Source: Candidatus Yanofskybacteria bacterium CG10_big_fil_rev_8_21_14_0_10_36_16
GTDB taxonomy: Bacteria; Patescibacteria; Paceibacteria; 2-02-FULL-40-12; IGHO2-01-FULL-4-A
NCBI GenBank assembly: GCA_002794035.1
Contig: PCXQ01000007.1
Location: 1 to 64,000 of the forward strand
DNA: 64,000 nt
Direction: 5' to 3'
In this document: piece after piece, positions 31,915-39,134 of the stretch
Position numbering within the stretch: position 1 is the first letter of the stretch
How the letters are laid out: each line of letters begins with the position of its first letter
Position numbers and translations under genes: made by a program
Notes under the pieces: model-generated
What the model was told of the DNA's origin: nothing
What the model saw: the letters and a program-made list of their open reading frames with translations, nothing else
The model's database searches: none

Positions 31915-31933
31915 AATCCTCTCGTCCGCACCA

Positions 31934-32157
31934 GTAAGGAAATTGCAAGTTTTGAAGATTCGCCTCGCTTCGCTCGGCGGTCAAAACGTATTGCATTTTG
32001 GGCTCAAAAAGGAATTCAAGATTTAGTTTGAGAGTAAGATTTTGACCAACAAACAGCAGAAATGCTGATTTTTAATTTACAATATTTTTCTATTGTTTTT
32101 AAGGCGTTTAAATGCTAATATCGTTTTAAGTTCCAACATCGGACAAGGAGGTTAGAA
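31934..32157 (+). promoter_or_regulatory. gap with terminator and upstream signals of the 32158 gene
   Basis: Contains an imperfect hairpin (TTTTGA ... CGCC/GGCG ... TCAAAA, about 31955-31987), a terminator-like stem CAGCA-GAAA-TGCTG followed by ATTTTTAATTT (32054-32078) for the rplS-tRNA transcript, and an extended -10 TGCTAATAT at 32113-32121 for the next gene. Confidence 0.6.
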
Positions 32158-32826
32158 ATGAAATTAACACTAGTTCTTTTATTATTCCTTCCGCTCATAG
32201 CACAACAACAGCCAAACTTCTCCAAAGATGATAACCAACAGGCTGAAGAAGCAATTAGAGAACAGCCCTACGATGGACCTTTGGAAGTGCAGACCTGCAG
32301 GACCATCTTTAACTACGAAAAAATGGATTGGCTTGAAAATTATTCTGCAAAACACACAACCACATTGAGTAAACTTGGCATTACCCCAACTTCGGTCAAC
32401 ATTTTAAAAACAACAGTTGCAAAGAGGCTAGCGCAAGACCTTGTCAGTCGTATTAAGAACAACCTACCAGTCGAAGAAATATGCATGTATTGCATTTGCG
32501 GTGATGGTATATGCGCCACGTCCAGCGTGGAATTGCAAAAAATTTATCAAATCGGCGACTTGCTCGACTATATTGTCAAAGAAGTTCCAGCAGTCAATGA
32601 AGGCATACTCTTGGTAGACACCCTTGAACCATGGAAGAAGTCAGTGATTCAAGAGGCTAGCAGTATTAAGACTAAGTGCGAAACGGACATGAAGGATATA
32701 CCGAACCATTGGCCTAAATATAGCCGGGAATGCAAGACACTACTCAAAGCTTTATCTTACGGCATTGAACCATCAGCTCTGAAGCTAACTGCATCAATGA
32801 TAGTAAAACTCCGTACTATAAACTAA
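32158..32826 (+). CDS. hypothetical secreted cysteine-containing protein
   Basis: I do not recognise this 222-residue protein. It begins with a short signal peptide (M-K-L-T-L-V-L-L-L-F-L-P-L-I-A, cleavage probably before Q-Q). The mature part is mainly helical and contains a cysteine cluster C-M-Y-C-I-C-G-D-G-I-C near residue 103-113, plus three more cysteines. These could form disulfides or bind a metal. A strong AAGGAGG lies 7 bases before ATG 32158. It belongs to the Shine-Dalgarno-led group of secreted genes that also includes 33860 and 35363. No function is assigned. Confidence 0.65.
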   Translation: MKLTLVLLLFLPLIAQQQPNFSKDDNQQAEEAIREQPYDGPLEVQTCRTIFNYEKMDWLENYSAKHTTTLSKLGITPTSVNILKTTVAKRLAQDLVSRIKNNLPVEEICMYCICGDGICATSSVELQKIYQIGDLLDYIVKEVPAVNEGILLVDTLEPWKKSVIQEASSIKTKCETDMKDIPNHWPKYSRECKTLLKALSYGIEPSALKLTASMIVKLRTIN

Positions 32827-33007
32827 TAAAAAAAGTAACTACTATCGTCTCGAGTTTGATCGCTCCGCGATAATTTAAATGAGCGAACTTTAATTCCTTT
32901 TTTGAAACTCCAATTGTTGAGCTCAAATTATTTGCCACCAAATAAAAATTATAGATTGTTAATTTTTTTAGTCCAAATAAATTCAAACTAACTAAAAAAT
33001 GCTAAAC

Positions 33008-33032
33008 AAAAACCCCGTTGAGGGGTTTTTAA
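33008..33032. terminator. bidirectional terminator
   Basis: AAAAACCCC-GTTG-AGGGGTTTTT (one base bulged) between convergent genes. The rest of the gap 32827-33007 is AT-rich, with a partial CTCGAG-type inverted repeat, and no gene is seen. Confidence 0.85.
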
Positions 33033-33038
33033 ATTTTA

Positions 33039-33524
33039 TTAATCAGTTTTTTGATCACTTATTGTACGAACTGCTTTTTCAAACAAATCAGCTGGTGGTC
33101 TATATTGCCTATAATCAATTTCACTAAATGGGATTTCATTACAAGCATTATATAATGACATCATTAATTCTATGCCCTGCTCTGCTATTTCTTTGGCAAC
33201 ATCTTCATCACCGGCAATTTTTTCCATTAAATCAACCGCGAATTCTCTGTTGATTTTTGTAAAAAAATAATCAAGGACAGCATGTTTAGCAAAACTAATT
33301 TGCATGCTAAGTTTGTTCTGATTTTCAAAATCATCATAATATTTAAATATATTTAAAATTTTCTGAGCATTATTTTTTAGCTTCTTGGCATCATACTCTT
33401 CCCCTTCAACTAAAAGAATAAGATCAGTCAGAATCGTCATAGAAGCCAACATCGTCAAATCTCCTAAAAGTAGAAATCTTTCTTGTTGTTGTCTAATTAT
33501 ATCACCAAAACCACATCCGCCCAT
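33039..33524 (-). CDS. hypothetical helical cytoplasmic protein
   Basis: I do not recognise this 161-residue protein. It starts M-G-G-C-G-F-G-D-I and is predicted almost wholly helical, with amphipathic stretches and no signal or membrane segment. AAAGGAG lies 7 bases before ATG 33524 on the minus strand, a clear ribosome binding site, which argues that the frame is real. Composition and codon use match the AT-rich genome. It stands alone between the shared terminator at 33008 and the tRNA-Val on the other strand. No domain match comes to mind. Confidence 0.6.
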   Translation of the reverse strand: MGGCGFGDIIRQQQERFLLLGDLTMLASMTILTDLILLVEGEEYDAKKLKNNAQKILNIFKYYDDFENQNKLSMQISFAKHAVLDYFFTKINREFAVDLMEKIAGDEDVAKEIAEQGIELMMSLYNACNEIPFSEIDYRQYRPPADLFEKAVRTISDQKTD

Positions 33525-33659
33525 GATGAATCTCCTTTATTTTATTATTAAAAAACTATCCAAAAGATAGCACAATTAATTATAATATCAAACAGTTTTT
33601 AAAATTATATGGATTTTGGATTTAAAACATGCTATCTTTCAAAAGTAAACAGAAAATTA

Positions 33660-33733
33660 GGGCCTGTAGCTCAGCTGGTTAGAGCGCATCGTTGACATCG
33701 ATGAGGTCAGCCGTTCGAGTCGGCTCAGGCCCA
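33660..33733 (+). tRNA. tRNA-Val(GAC)
   Basis: Cloverleaf with acceptor GGGCCTG/CAGGCCC, anticodon stem CATCG/CGATG and loop TTGACAT giving GAC, T-loop TTCGAGT, discriminator A. With the UAC species at 28152 it covers all valine codons. Confidence 0.95.
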
Positions 33734-33748
33734 CACTTAAATAATAAA

Positions 33749-33776
33749 AACAGCCCCGCCTTAGCAGGGTTTTTTA
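33749..33776 (+). terminator. terminator after tRNA-Val(GAC)
   Basis: Stem CCCCGC/GCAGGG (one mismatch) followed by six T residues. Confidence 0.7.
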
Positions 33777-33859
33777 AATTCTTGTATTTTTAATTATTTC
33801 ATGCTTTAATTACCACGAATTTTGTTATTTATCAAGTTCTTTAACAAGGAGATAGCCCA

Positions 33860-35155
33860 ATGAAACAACCCGCAGGTTACTACTTTATAATTTTATCTTT
33901 GGTTTTTTGTTTTTGTGGTTCAGCTTCAGCTAAAACTCACGACTGTGGCACAGCAACTTATAAAAAAGATTTTCTTTATTCTATTGATTACAAAATGTGC
34001 CTTAATGGAAAAGAATACAAACAAATCGGACTTAATAAATTTGATCTGTTTTTCCAGTACCTTGAGTGCAATCCGAGCGAAAATTGTCCTCAAAAATCTA
34101 AAGCCAAAAAAGCCCTTAAAGAAATGGGTGACCATGGTTTTAAAATTATAAGACTAATAGGGTCTGATTTTTATACAAAACAATTCTACGAAAGATTCTT
34201 TGATAAAGATCCCGAGATTCAAAAGCAAAAAAGAGCAAAGCATAAAGCAACCGTTGATGAACTTTTGAATGACTGCGAAAAAAGCGGTATAGACAAAGTT
34301 ATTTGGGTGAATGTTTGGAACATTGAGTTGTTGGCTGATCTTGGCGGACACTCTTTGCGTGGAGGCCTAACCGACCCTAATTCCATTGGATTCAGACGAG
34401 CTATGGAATATGTTAGATTTATGGTTGAAAACTTTAAGGACGATCCCAGGATTGCAGGCTGGGAAGTTCCCGGAAATGAATATGATCTTTCTGCTAATCA
34501 CGATAATAAATATGGAATTCTTCAGTCCAGAAATGAAAAAGAATGCAAAATATTACACGAAGGTCCTGATAAACCCTTGCGTCTGTGTTTTGATGATCCT
34601 TTAAGCATAATGCCTGTGGTTAGAGATCGGAGTAATAATTTCACCTATGATGATTTAGCAAAATACAATCATTTAATGTCTGCAGTCGTAAGAGAAATTG
34701 ATAAAAATCACTTAATTATAAGCGGTCACTCAAGTGTAAGAGGCGTAGGAGTTACCGACCAACAACGGGCTGATGATTTTAAAAAAATACACAGCGGTTT
34801 GGAAGTAACAAGTTTCCATTCCTATGAACATTTGTATTTGTTTGATGTTTTTGAAAAATCTACAAAGGAAATGAGTAAACCGGGAATTGTGGGGGAAATT
34901 GGACCCGATGCTTCCGTAAAACCAAGAGATTTAAGCTGGACATCAAAAAGAAACATTGAATATACAAAAAAAATTATAAGAAAATTCCTAAAATCAGATT
35001 TTTCGATAATGCTTCCTTGGGCTTATGCTGATGACAGAGGAATCGAAGATGAAAGCAACCGAATTTTTTATCTTCGCTATGGTGATACAGATACACCACT
35101 TAGATTGTTTGAAAAAGCAAATAAACAAATTAGGGCAAGATTAAACAATAATTAA
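33860..35155 (+). CDS. secreted glycoside-hydrolase-like TIM-barrel protein (GH5-like)
   Basis: The 431-residue protein has a signal peptide ending C-G-S-A-S-A before K-T-H-D. The mature part looks like a clan GH-A TIM barrel. The strand-4 acid/base motif is I-A-G-W-E-V-P-G-N-E206-Y near residue 200-207, and the strand-7 nucleophile is G-I-V-G-E-I-G near residue 345. W-A-Y-A-D-D follows near 395 in the place of the strand-8 aromatic. The substrate is unknown, and the family call rests on motif order and spacing. ACAAGGAG lies 9 bases before ATG 33860. It is followed by a related secreted gene and could help degrade host or environmental polysaccharide. Confidence 0.7.
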   Translation: MKQPAGYYFIILSLVFCFCGSASAKTHDCGTATYKKDFLYSIDYKMCLNGKEYKQIGLNKFDLFFQYLECNPSENCPQKSKAKKALKEMGDHGFKIIRLIGSDFYTKQFYERFFDKDPEIQKQKRAKHKATVDELLNDCEKSGIDKVIWVNVWNIELLADLGGHSLRGGLTDPNSIGFRRAMEYVRFMVENFKDDPRIAGWEVPGNEYDLSANHDNKYGILQSRNEKECKILHEGPDKPLRLCFDDPLSIMPVVRDRSNNFTYDDLAKYNHLMSAVVREIDKNHLIISGHSSVRGVGVTDQQRADDFKKIHSGLEVTSFHSYEHLYLFDVFEKSTKEMSKPGIVGEIGPDASVKPRDLSWTSKRNIEYTKKIIRKFLKSDFSIMLPWAYADDRGIEDESNRIFYLRYGDTDTPLRLFEKANKQIRARLNNN

Positions 35156-35176
35156 TTTAAGCCAATATTATAATTC

Positions 35177-35205
35177 AAAGCGCCATTTCTGGCGCTTTTT
35201 TTATC
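35177..35205 (+). terminator. terminator after the 33860 gene
   Basis: AAAGCGCCA-TTTC-TGGCGCTTT and a T-run. Just beyond, CCCGCCAAAG at 35218 is a decayed copy of the recurrent hairpin core. The remaining gap to 35362 is AT-rich and carries no other gene. Confidence 0.88.
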
Positions 35206-35362
35206 CCTATATCCATCCCGCCAAAGTAGAGTTAGTATGAGGATTTATTATTTTTTATATTACGATTAGACAAAATTATATAAATATAGTCAATATTTTT
35301 TGATATCGAAATTATGGTTAGGCTGTTCCCAGACATTTAACAATAGAAAAACGAGGTGAAAA

Positions 35363-37006
35363 ATGTTGAAATCAAAGAATCTCTACTTGGTTTCGTGTTT
35401 TTTATTTATTTGGGTTTCAAGTGTGCTTGGTCAAAATGGCACCTGTTCTCTACCTGAAATTAAAGACAGTAATAGCCTGAGAATTCTTTTACCAAGAGAT
35501 TGGAAAGGAATCAATTATTATCCAGAGAATCACCATTTTTATCACATGCTAAATGATTGGTGGACCGTTGATGAAAAGACTAACTTGCCTGTTCATCAAG
35601 TAGTAGATAATGACATGGCACTAATGAGAAAAAATGGATTTAATTTTTTGCATCTGTATATTTGGGATAATGTTTGGTTCAGAGAGCTCAATGATTGGCC
35701 CGGCATTGGGTTTAATCCTATTGGCCAAAATCCCTGCCTTTCTAACAATGATCAGTTTCTAGCGCTTGATGATTTTATAACCAAAGCCAGAAGACACAAT
35801 TTGTATGTCGGGATAAGTTTCGTAACCAAACCTGTAATAGATAAGTTAAATTCAGGAATCACAGCAGAAGAGGCGGCCAAGCTTGGCAAAAATTACTATG
35901 ATTGGACTTCCGTCTTTATTAACAGTCTTGCGCCCAGGCACAGAAACATTTTGCTTTGGGGGTTTATTTATGGATTTGGGCCTTCGCCTGATGCTGGAGT
36001 TGAAAATCCATGGAATGTCTTTTATAAAAACGCCTATGAGCCTTTTTATCAATTAGCCAAAGACACAGCGTTATATCCCGGGTTAGGACTAGTTGGTGTT
36101 AACCTAACAATGCCAAGCAGACAAACAGAAGATGGATCGTTTGTTTGGGATACTAAGCATGCGCAAAAACAGGCTGGAATAATAACAGAGATGAATTTGC
36201 CTGATCCTGATATATACATGTTACAACTCTACAATGCAAATTCTTTGGATTTAACTAAAGCACTTAAAGAGCTGTCTGAATCTAAATTAGATGAAAAATC
36301 TAAAACTATCCCGTATGAAAAAATATTTGCTATTGAATTTGGGAGTTCCTCTTCATTCGCAGACCCGCCTTATGGAAATAACATGGAGGGATTCGGCGAT
36401 GCCCTGTCGCCGTCATTTGATGCTGAGGGTCACGCACAAAGCATCAGCAATACTCTTTGTGCCTTAGAATCCGTCGGTATTAATAAATTGGGATACTGGA
36501 CACTATATGATGCTTGGAATTTCTGGCAAAAACCCCCTTTTAACTTTGATATAAACACATTCAATTTGGCATGGAATGGCTATTGGGGTTTATTGCCTCA
36601 TACACCCAGTACTCAAAATCAATCACCCCCAAAGCCTGCTTTTAAAACTCTCTCTTCGTTTTATAAGACCAAAAGTTTGCATTGCGAAGTCCCTCCTGAA
36701 CCTATTGTAAAACTACAGCTTCACAAACAAACAGTCTTGCTCGACGACATTCAAAAAGTGACACTTGCATGGACTGCGGCCGAAGCTAGAAATTTAGTTT
36801 TAAAAAATGGCAATAAAGAAATACCCCTCCATGGAACTGCGGGTCGTATTGAATTAGAAATCAGTTTAAAATCCGGAGAAGAAAGGATTATAACCTTAGT
36901 TGCTAATAATTTTAACAATAATGAAACTATTGTTTCTAAAACATCTGTTACGATAAAATACAAACAAACAGAAACGCCTATGAGATCACGGTCTAACCAA
37001 CGCTAA
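35363..37006 (+). CDS. secreted TIM-barrel protein with C-terminal Ig-like domain, glycosidase-like
   Basis: The 547-residue protein has a signal peptide ending V-S-S-V-L-G-Q. Residues about 45-440 look like a second glycosidase-type barrel: N-G-F-N-F-L-H-L-Y-I-W-D-N near 92, L-Y-V-G-I-S-F near 150, L-L-W-G-F-I-Y-G-F near 198, and F-A-I-E325-F-G-S-S near 323. The strand-4 position that should carry N-E reads G-F-I-Y-G-F, so the acid/base residue seems absent and catalysis is doubtful. A beta-sandwich (about 450-535, beginning P-E-P-I-V-K-L-Q) follows. ACGAGGTG lies 7 bases upstream of ATG 35363. It may be a binding protein or a different family. Confidence 0.6.
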   Translation: MLKSKNLYLVSCFLFIWVSSVLGQNGTCSLPEIKDSNSLRILLPRDWKGINYYPENHHFYHMLNDWWTVDEKTNLPVHQVVDNDMALMRKNGFNFLHLYIWDNVWFRELNDWPGIGFNPIGQNPCLSNNDQFLALDDFITKARRHNLYVGISFVTKPVIDKLNSGITAEEAAKLGKNYYDWTSVFINSLAPRHRNILLWGFIYGFGPSPDAGVENPWNVFYKNAYEPFYQLAKDTALYPGLGLVGVNLTMPSRQTEDGSFVWDTKHAQKQAGIITEMNLPDPDIYMLQLYNANSLDLTKALKELSESKLDEKSKTIPYEKIFAIEFGSSSSFADPPYGNNMEGFGDALSPSFDAEGHAQSISNTLCALESVGINKLGYWTLYDAWNFWQKPPFNFDINTFNLAWNGYWGLLPHTPSTQNQSPPKPAFKTLSSFYKTKSLHCEVPPEPIVKLQLHKQTVLLDDIQKVTLAWTAAEARNLVLKNGNKEIPLHGTAGRIELEISLKSGEERIITLVANNFNNNETIVSKTSVTIKYKQTETPMRSRSNQR

Positions 37007-37009
37007 AGC

Positions 37010-37064
37010 TAAAAACCCCGCCTTGACGAGGTTTTTGTCCCCACACTCATTGCATGAGTGTGGG
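37010..37064. terminator. terminator plus perfect palindrome between convergent units
   Basis: AAAAACC-CCG ... CGA-GGTTTTT (37010-37036) ends the 35363 gene. CCCCACACTCAT-TGC-ATGAGTGTGGGG (37039-37065) is a perfect 12-bp stem placed to end the minus-strand tRNA-Phe transcript. Confidence 0.75.
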
Positions 37065-37078
37065 GATTTATTTAGCAG

Positions 37079-37152
37079 TGCCGCGGGTCAGATTCGAACT
37101 GACGACACAAGGCTCTTCAGGCCTCTGCTCTAACCAACTGAGCTACCGCGGC
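37079..37152 (-). tRNA. tRNA-Phe(GAA)
   Basis: Minus-strand cloverleaf: acceptor GCCGCGG/CCGCGGC-type pairing, anticodon loop CTGAAGA giving GAA, T-loop TTCGAAT, discriminator A. Confidence 0.95.
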
Positions 37153-37221
37153 ATAAACACATATTAACATTTTAGGGTTAAATTTCAATACTTTTGGGCT
37201 TTTATTGTAAACCCATCAAAG

Positions 37222-37307
37222 TTATCAACAGAGTTATCTACAAAACCTGAACCCCTTTGTTATAATTAACATATATACTGTAATACCAACCAAATCACTT
37301 ATCAACA
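37222..37307 (+). promoter_or_regulatory. cluster of three DnaA-box-like nonamers
   Basis: TTATCAACA at 37222-37230, TTATCTACA at 37234-37242 and TTATCAACA at 37299-37307, all on the plus strand and each one base from the consensus TTATCCACA. A TTATAATT lies between them and may be the -10 of the following gene. Confidence 0.45.
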
Positions 37308-37308
37308 A

Positions 37309-37977
37309 ATGCGAAAAGACAAAGAAATAGCCTTTCAATTAAGGCGTTCTGGTAAAAGTTACAAACAAATAAGCTTTGAACTTGGAGTACCACCAAGCAC
37401 TCTTTCAAATTGGTTCAAAAATGAACCTTGGTCTACAGAAATAAGAGACAGTCTGGCATCCACTGAATCACTCGCCTACCCCGAAAAACTAAAAAGAGTA
37501 GTTTCTGCAATCAAAAACAAACATGCTAAACTTAATGAATTTTATAAAAAAGAAGCTTCTGTTGAATTTACAGAACTTAAAAAAAATCCTCTTTTTATGG
37601 CAGGCATAATGCTCTATTGGAGTGAAGGAGGTAAATCAACAAAAAACAGTGTATTGCGTTTTACCAACAGTGATCCTGACATGGTAAGATTATATTGTCT
37701 TTTTTTAAAAAAAATATTAAAGCTACCCAAACATAAAATAGCTACAAGATTGCTTTTATACCCTGACTCAACTGACGAACCACAAAAAAGATTCTGGAGT
37801 AGGATTATTGACATGCCCTTAGAAAATTTTAGAAAATCTATTTATATAAAGGGCAAACAGCCAAAAAACAGAAAATCTTATGGTGTTTGCAGTGTTGAAG
37901 TTTATAACCGAAAACTCATTGAAAAAATGCTAAAATGGATTGAGTTAAGTAGACAACACTTATTAAATAAATTATAA
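37309..37977 (+). CDS. HTH protein with LAGLIDADG-like domain, paralogue B
   Basis: The 222-residue protein repeats the architecture of the 28454 gene: N-terminal helix-turn-helix (L-R-R-S-G-K-S-Y-K-Q-I-S-F-E-L-G-V-P), then G-I-M-L-Y-W-S-E-G-G-K, F-T-N-S-D-P-D-M-V-R, F-L-K-K-I-L-K-L-P and a C-terminal L-K-W-I-E-L. The two proteins are clearly homologous but diverged. The gene fills the space between tRNA-Phe (minus) and tRNA-Gly (plus), ending 11 bases before the latter. The ATG at 37309 directly follows the third DnaA-box-like nonamer. No Shine-Dalgarno site is seen. The role is unknown: regulator or tRNA-associated endonuclease remnant. Confidence 0.7.
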   Translation: MRKDKEIAFQLRRSGKSYKQISFELGVPPSTLSNWFKNEPWSTEIRDSLASTESLAYPEKLKRVVSAIKNKHAKLNEFYKKEASVEFTELKKNPLFMAGIMLYWSEGGKSTKNSVLRFTNSDPDMVRLYCLFLKKILKLPKHKIATRLLLYPDSTDEPQKRFWSRIIDMPLENFRKSIYIKGKQPKNRKSYGVCSVEVYNRKLIEKMLKWIELSRQHLLNKL

Positions 37978-37988
37978 TCAACCTTATT

Positions 37989-38059
37989 GCGGGTATGGTA
38001 TAGTGGTATTACGCGACCTTGCCAAGGTCGAGAGAGGGGTTCAATTCCCCTTACCCGCT
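37989..38059 (+). tRNA. tRNA-Gly(GCC)
   Basis: 71-base cloverleaf: acceptor GCGGGTA/TACCCGC, anticodon stem CGACC/GGTCG with loop TTGCCAA giving GCC, T-loop TTCAATT, discriminator T. Confidence 0.95.
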
Positions 38060-38119
38060 CATAGAAATTTAAATTTGCATTTCATGATTTGGTGTTGAAA
38101 TCATGATTTGTGTTAAAAA

Positions 38120-38473
38120 ATGTCTAAATTAAAACTCATATATCTCTACATTTTTTCATCAGTCGGATTGATTTTGATCATAATAGGCGGAGTTAGTTTA
38201 ATCAACCTAGGTCTCAAAACTTACATTTTTACAAAAGCAGATCAAGACTATTACTACAGAATTCCTGTTGCACAGAAAATCATAATTGAAGACGGCGTAG
38301 AAAAAGCAGTAGAAAAGGAGCTCACTGAAGAGGAGATTAAAGAGCAAGAAGAGACTGCCAAAGAACAGCGTTCTGCTCAAAGACAGCGAGATGCTGCCCA
38401 AGCAGTTGCAATGCTCATAGTAGGTATTCCTCTTTATACCTACCACTGGAGACAAGTTAGAAAAAAGGATTAA
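38120..38473 (+). CDS. hypothetical two-helix membrane protein
   Basis: I do not recognise this 117-residue protein. It has an N-terminal hydrophobic helix (about 8-30), a charged central segment rich in Glu/Gln/Lys (about 55-85, E-L-T-E-E-E-I-K-E-Q-E-E) that should form a helix or short coiled coil, and a second hydrophobic helix (about 92-107, A-Q-A-V-A-M-L-I-V-G-I-P-L). It ends W-R-Q-V-R-K-K-D. The ATG at 38120 follows TGTGTTAAAAA without a Shine-Dalgarno site. It lies 11 bases before the next gene and probably shares its transcript. Confidence 0.65.
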   Translation: MSKLKLIYLYIFSSVGLILIIIGGVSLINLGLKTYIFTKADQDYYYRIPVAQKIIIEDGVEKAVEKELTEEEIKEQEETAKEQRSAQRQRDAAQAVAMLIVGIPLYTYHWRQVRKKD

Positions 38474-38484
38474 TATTGATTTAA

Positions 38485-39012
38485 ATGTTTTTTACTGCAC
38501 TGCTCAAAAAAATGCGCCTCAATATTAAGAGAAAATTTGACCATGGAGATTCACTCTATTTGGCTTTAGCTTTCCCAATTTTATTTACCTTTATTGCAAC
38601 TTTTGCGGTATCTCGCGTAATAAGCTACTTCTGGCCTTATATTTATCTTGAGCTTGGACCTGATTTACATGTACACCACTACACATATGGAATTATCATC
38701 ATGGCGCTTGCAGGATACTTGGCATTAGCTATGAGAACTCCGCGAGGTAAATTTTGGGTTGCCATGTTGCACGGTATCGGTATGGGGCTAGCAATGGACG
38801 AATTTGCCATGTGGCTACACCTCAAAGAAGATGACATCGTTCGCTGGAGCTATGACGGCATCACAGTTACAATAGGCATTTTTCTGTTTGTATTCACAGT
38901 AAGACCGGGAATACTATTATTAAAAAATCTCTGGCCAAAAACATGGAACAAGAAAGCAATTACAATATTGGCAGAAAATCCAATACCAAAAGACCCAAAA
39001 ATTTCTGAGTAA
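38485..39012 (+). CDS. hypothetical integral membrane protein
   Basis: The 175-residue protein has four hydrophobic segments (about 25-45, 65-82, 90-108, 125-150). The loops carry H-V-H-H-Y-T-Y-G near residue 64 and G-M-G-L-A-M-D-E-F-A-M-W near 100; histidines and acids next to membrane segments hint at a metal or ligand site. I know this pattern only from unnamed bacterial membrane proteins. It is the second gene of a probable two-gene unit with 38120. The ATG at 38485 or the internal ATG at 38512 could be used; the first keeps a basic N-terminal segment. Confidence 0.6.
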   Translation: MFFTALLKKMRLNIKRKFDHGDSLYLALAFPILFTFIATFAVSRVISYFWPYIYLELGPDLHVHHYTYGIIIMALAGYLALAMRTPRGKFWVAMLHGIGMGLAMDEFAMWLHLKEDDIVRWSYDGITVTIGIFLFVFTVRPGILLLKNLWPKTWNKKAITILAENPIPKDPKISE

Positions 39013-39062
39013 ACACAACAATTTCGTGCATATATTATTTTGTACATCTATTTTTATTTAAC

Positions 39063-39133
39063 CCCGCCCTTGAAAACCATAGTTAAAAATAAAAATACCA
39101 AAATAATACAAGAGAATATTTTTCAAGGGCGGG
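39063..39133. repeat. palindromic element with 14-bp perfect arms
   Basis: Arms CCCGCCCTTGAAAA (39063-39076) and TTTTCAAGGGCGGG (39120-39133) enclose 43 bases of AT-rich sequence. One base outside the left arm is another C. The arms match the insert arms at 31780 at 14 of 15 positions (CCCCGCxCTTGAAAA). Confidence 0.7.
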
Positions 39134-39134
39134 A

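Larger units (their letters stand above)
31712..31930 (+). tRNA. tRNA-Leu(GAG), outer gene, T-loop interrupted by a 135-base insert with a second tRNA-Leu
   Basis: Exon-like part 1 is 31712-31779: acceptor strand GCGGACG, D-arm, anticodon loop TTGAGGT (GAG), variable arm GGGA/TCCC and T-stem up to GGAGGTTCA. Part 2 is 31915-31930: AATCCTCTCGTCCGCA, followed by CCA at 31931-31933. Joined, they give a complete class II tRNA with acceptor GCGGACG/CGTCCGC and T-arm GGAGG-TTCAAAT-CCTCT. The break lies between T-loop positions 57 and 58. GGTTCA is repeated at both edges (31774-31779 and 31909-31914). It starts one base after the rplS stop. It could be a disrupted pseudogene or a tRNA restored by RNA processing. 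Confidence 0.8.
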
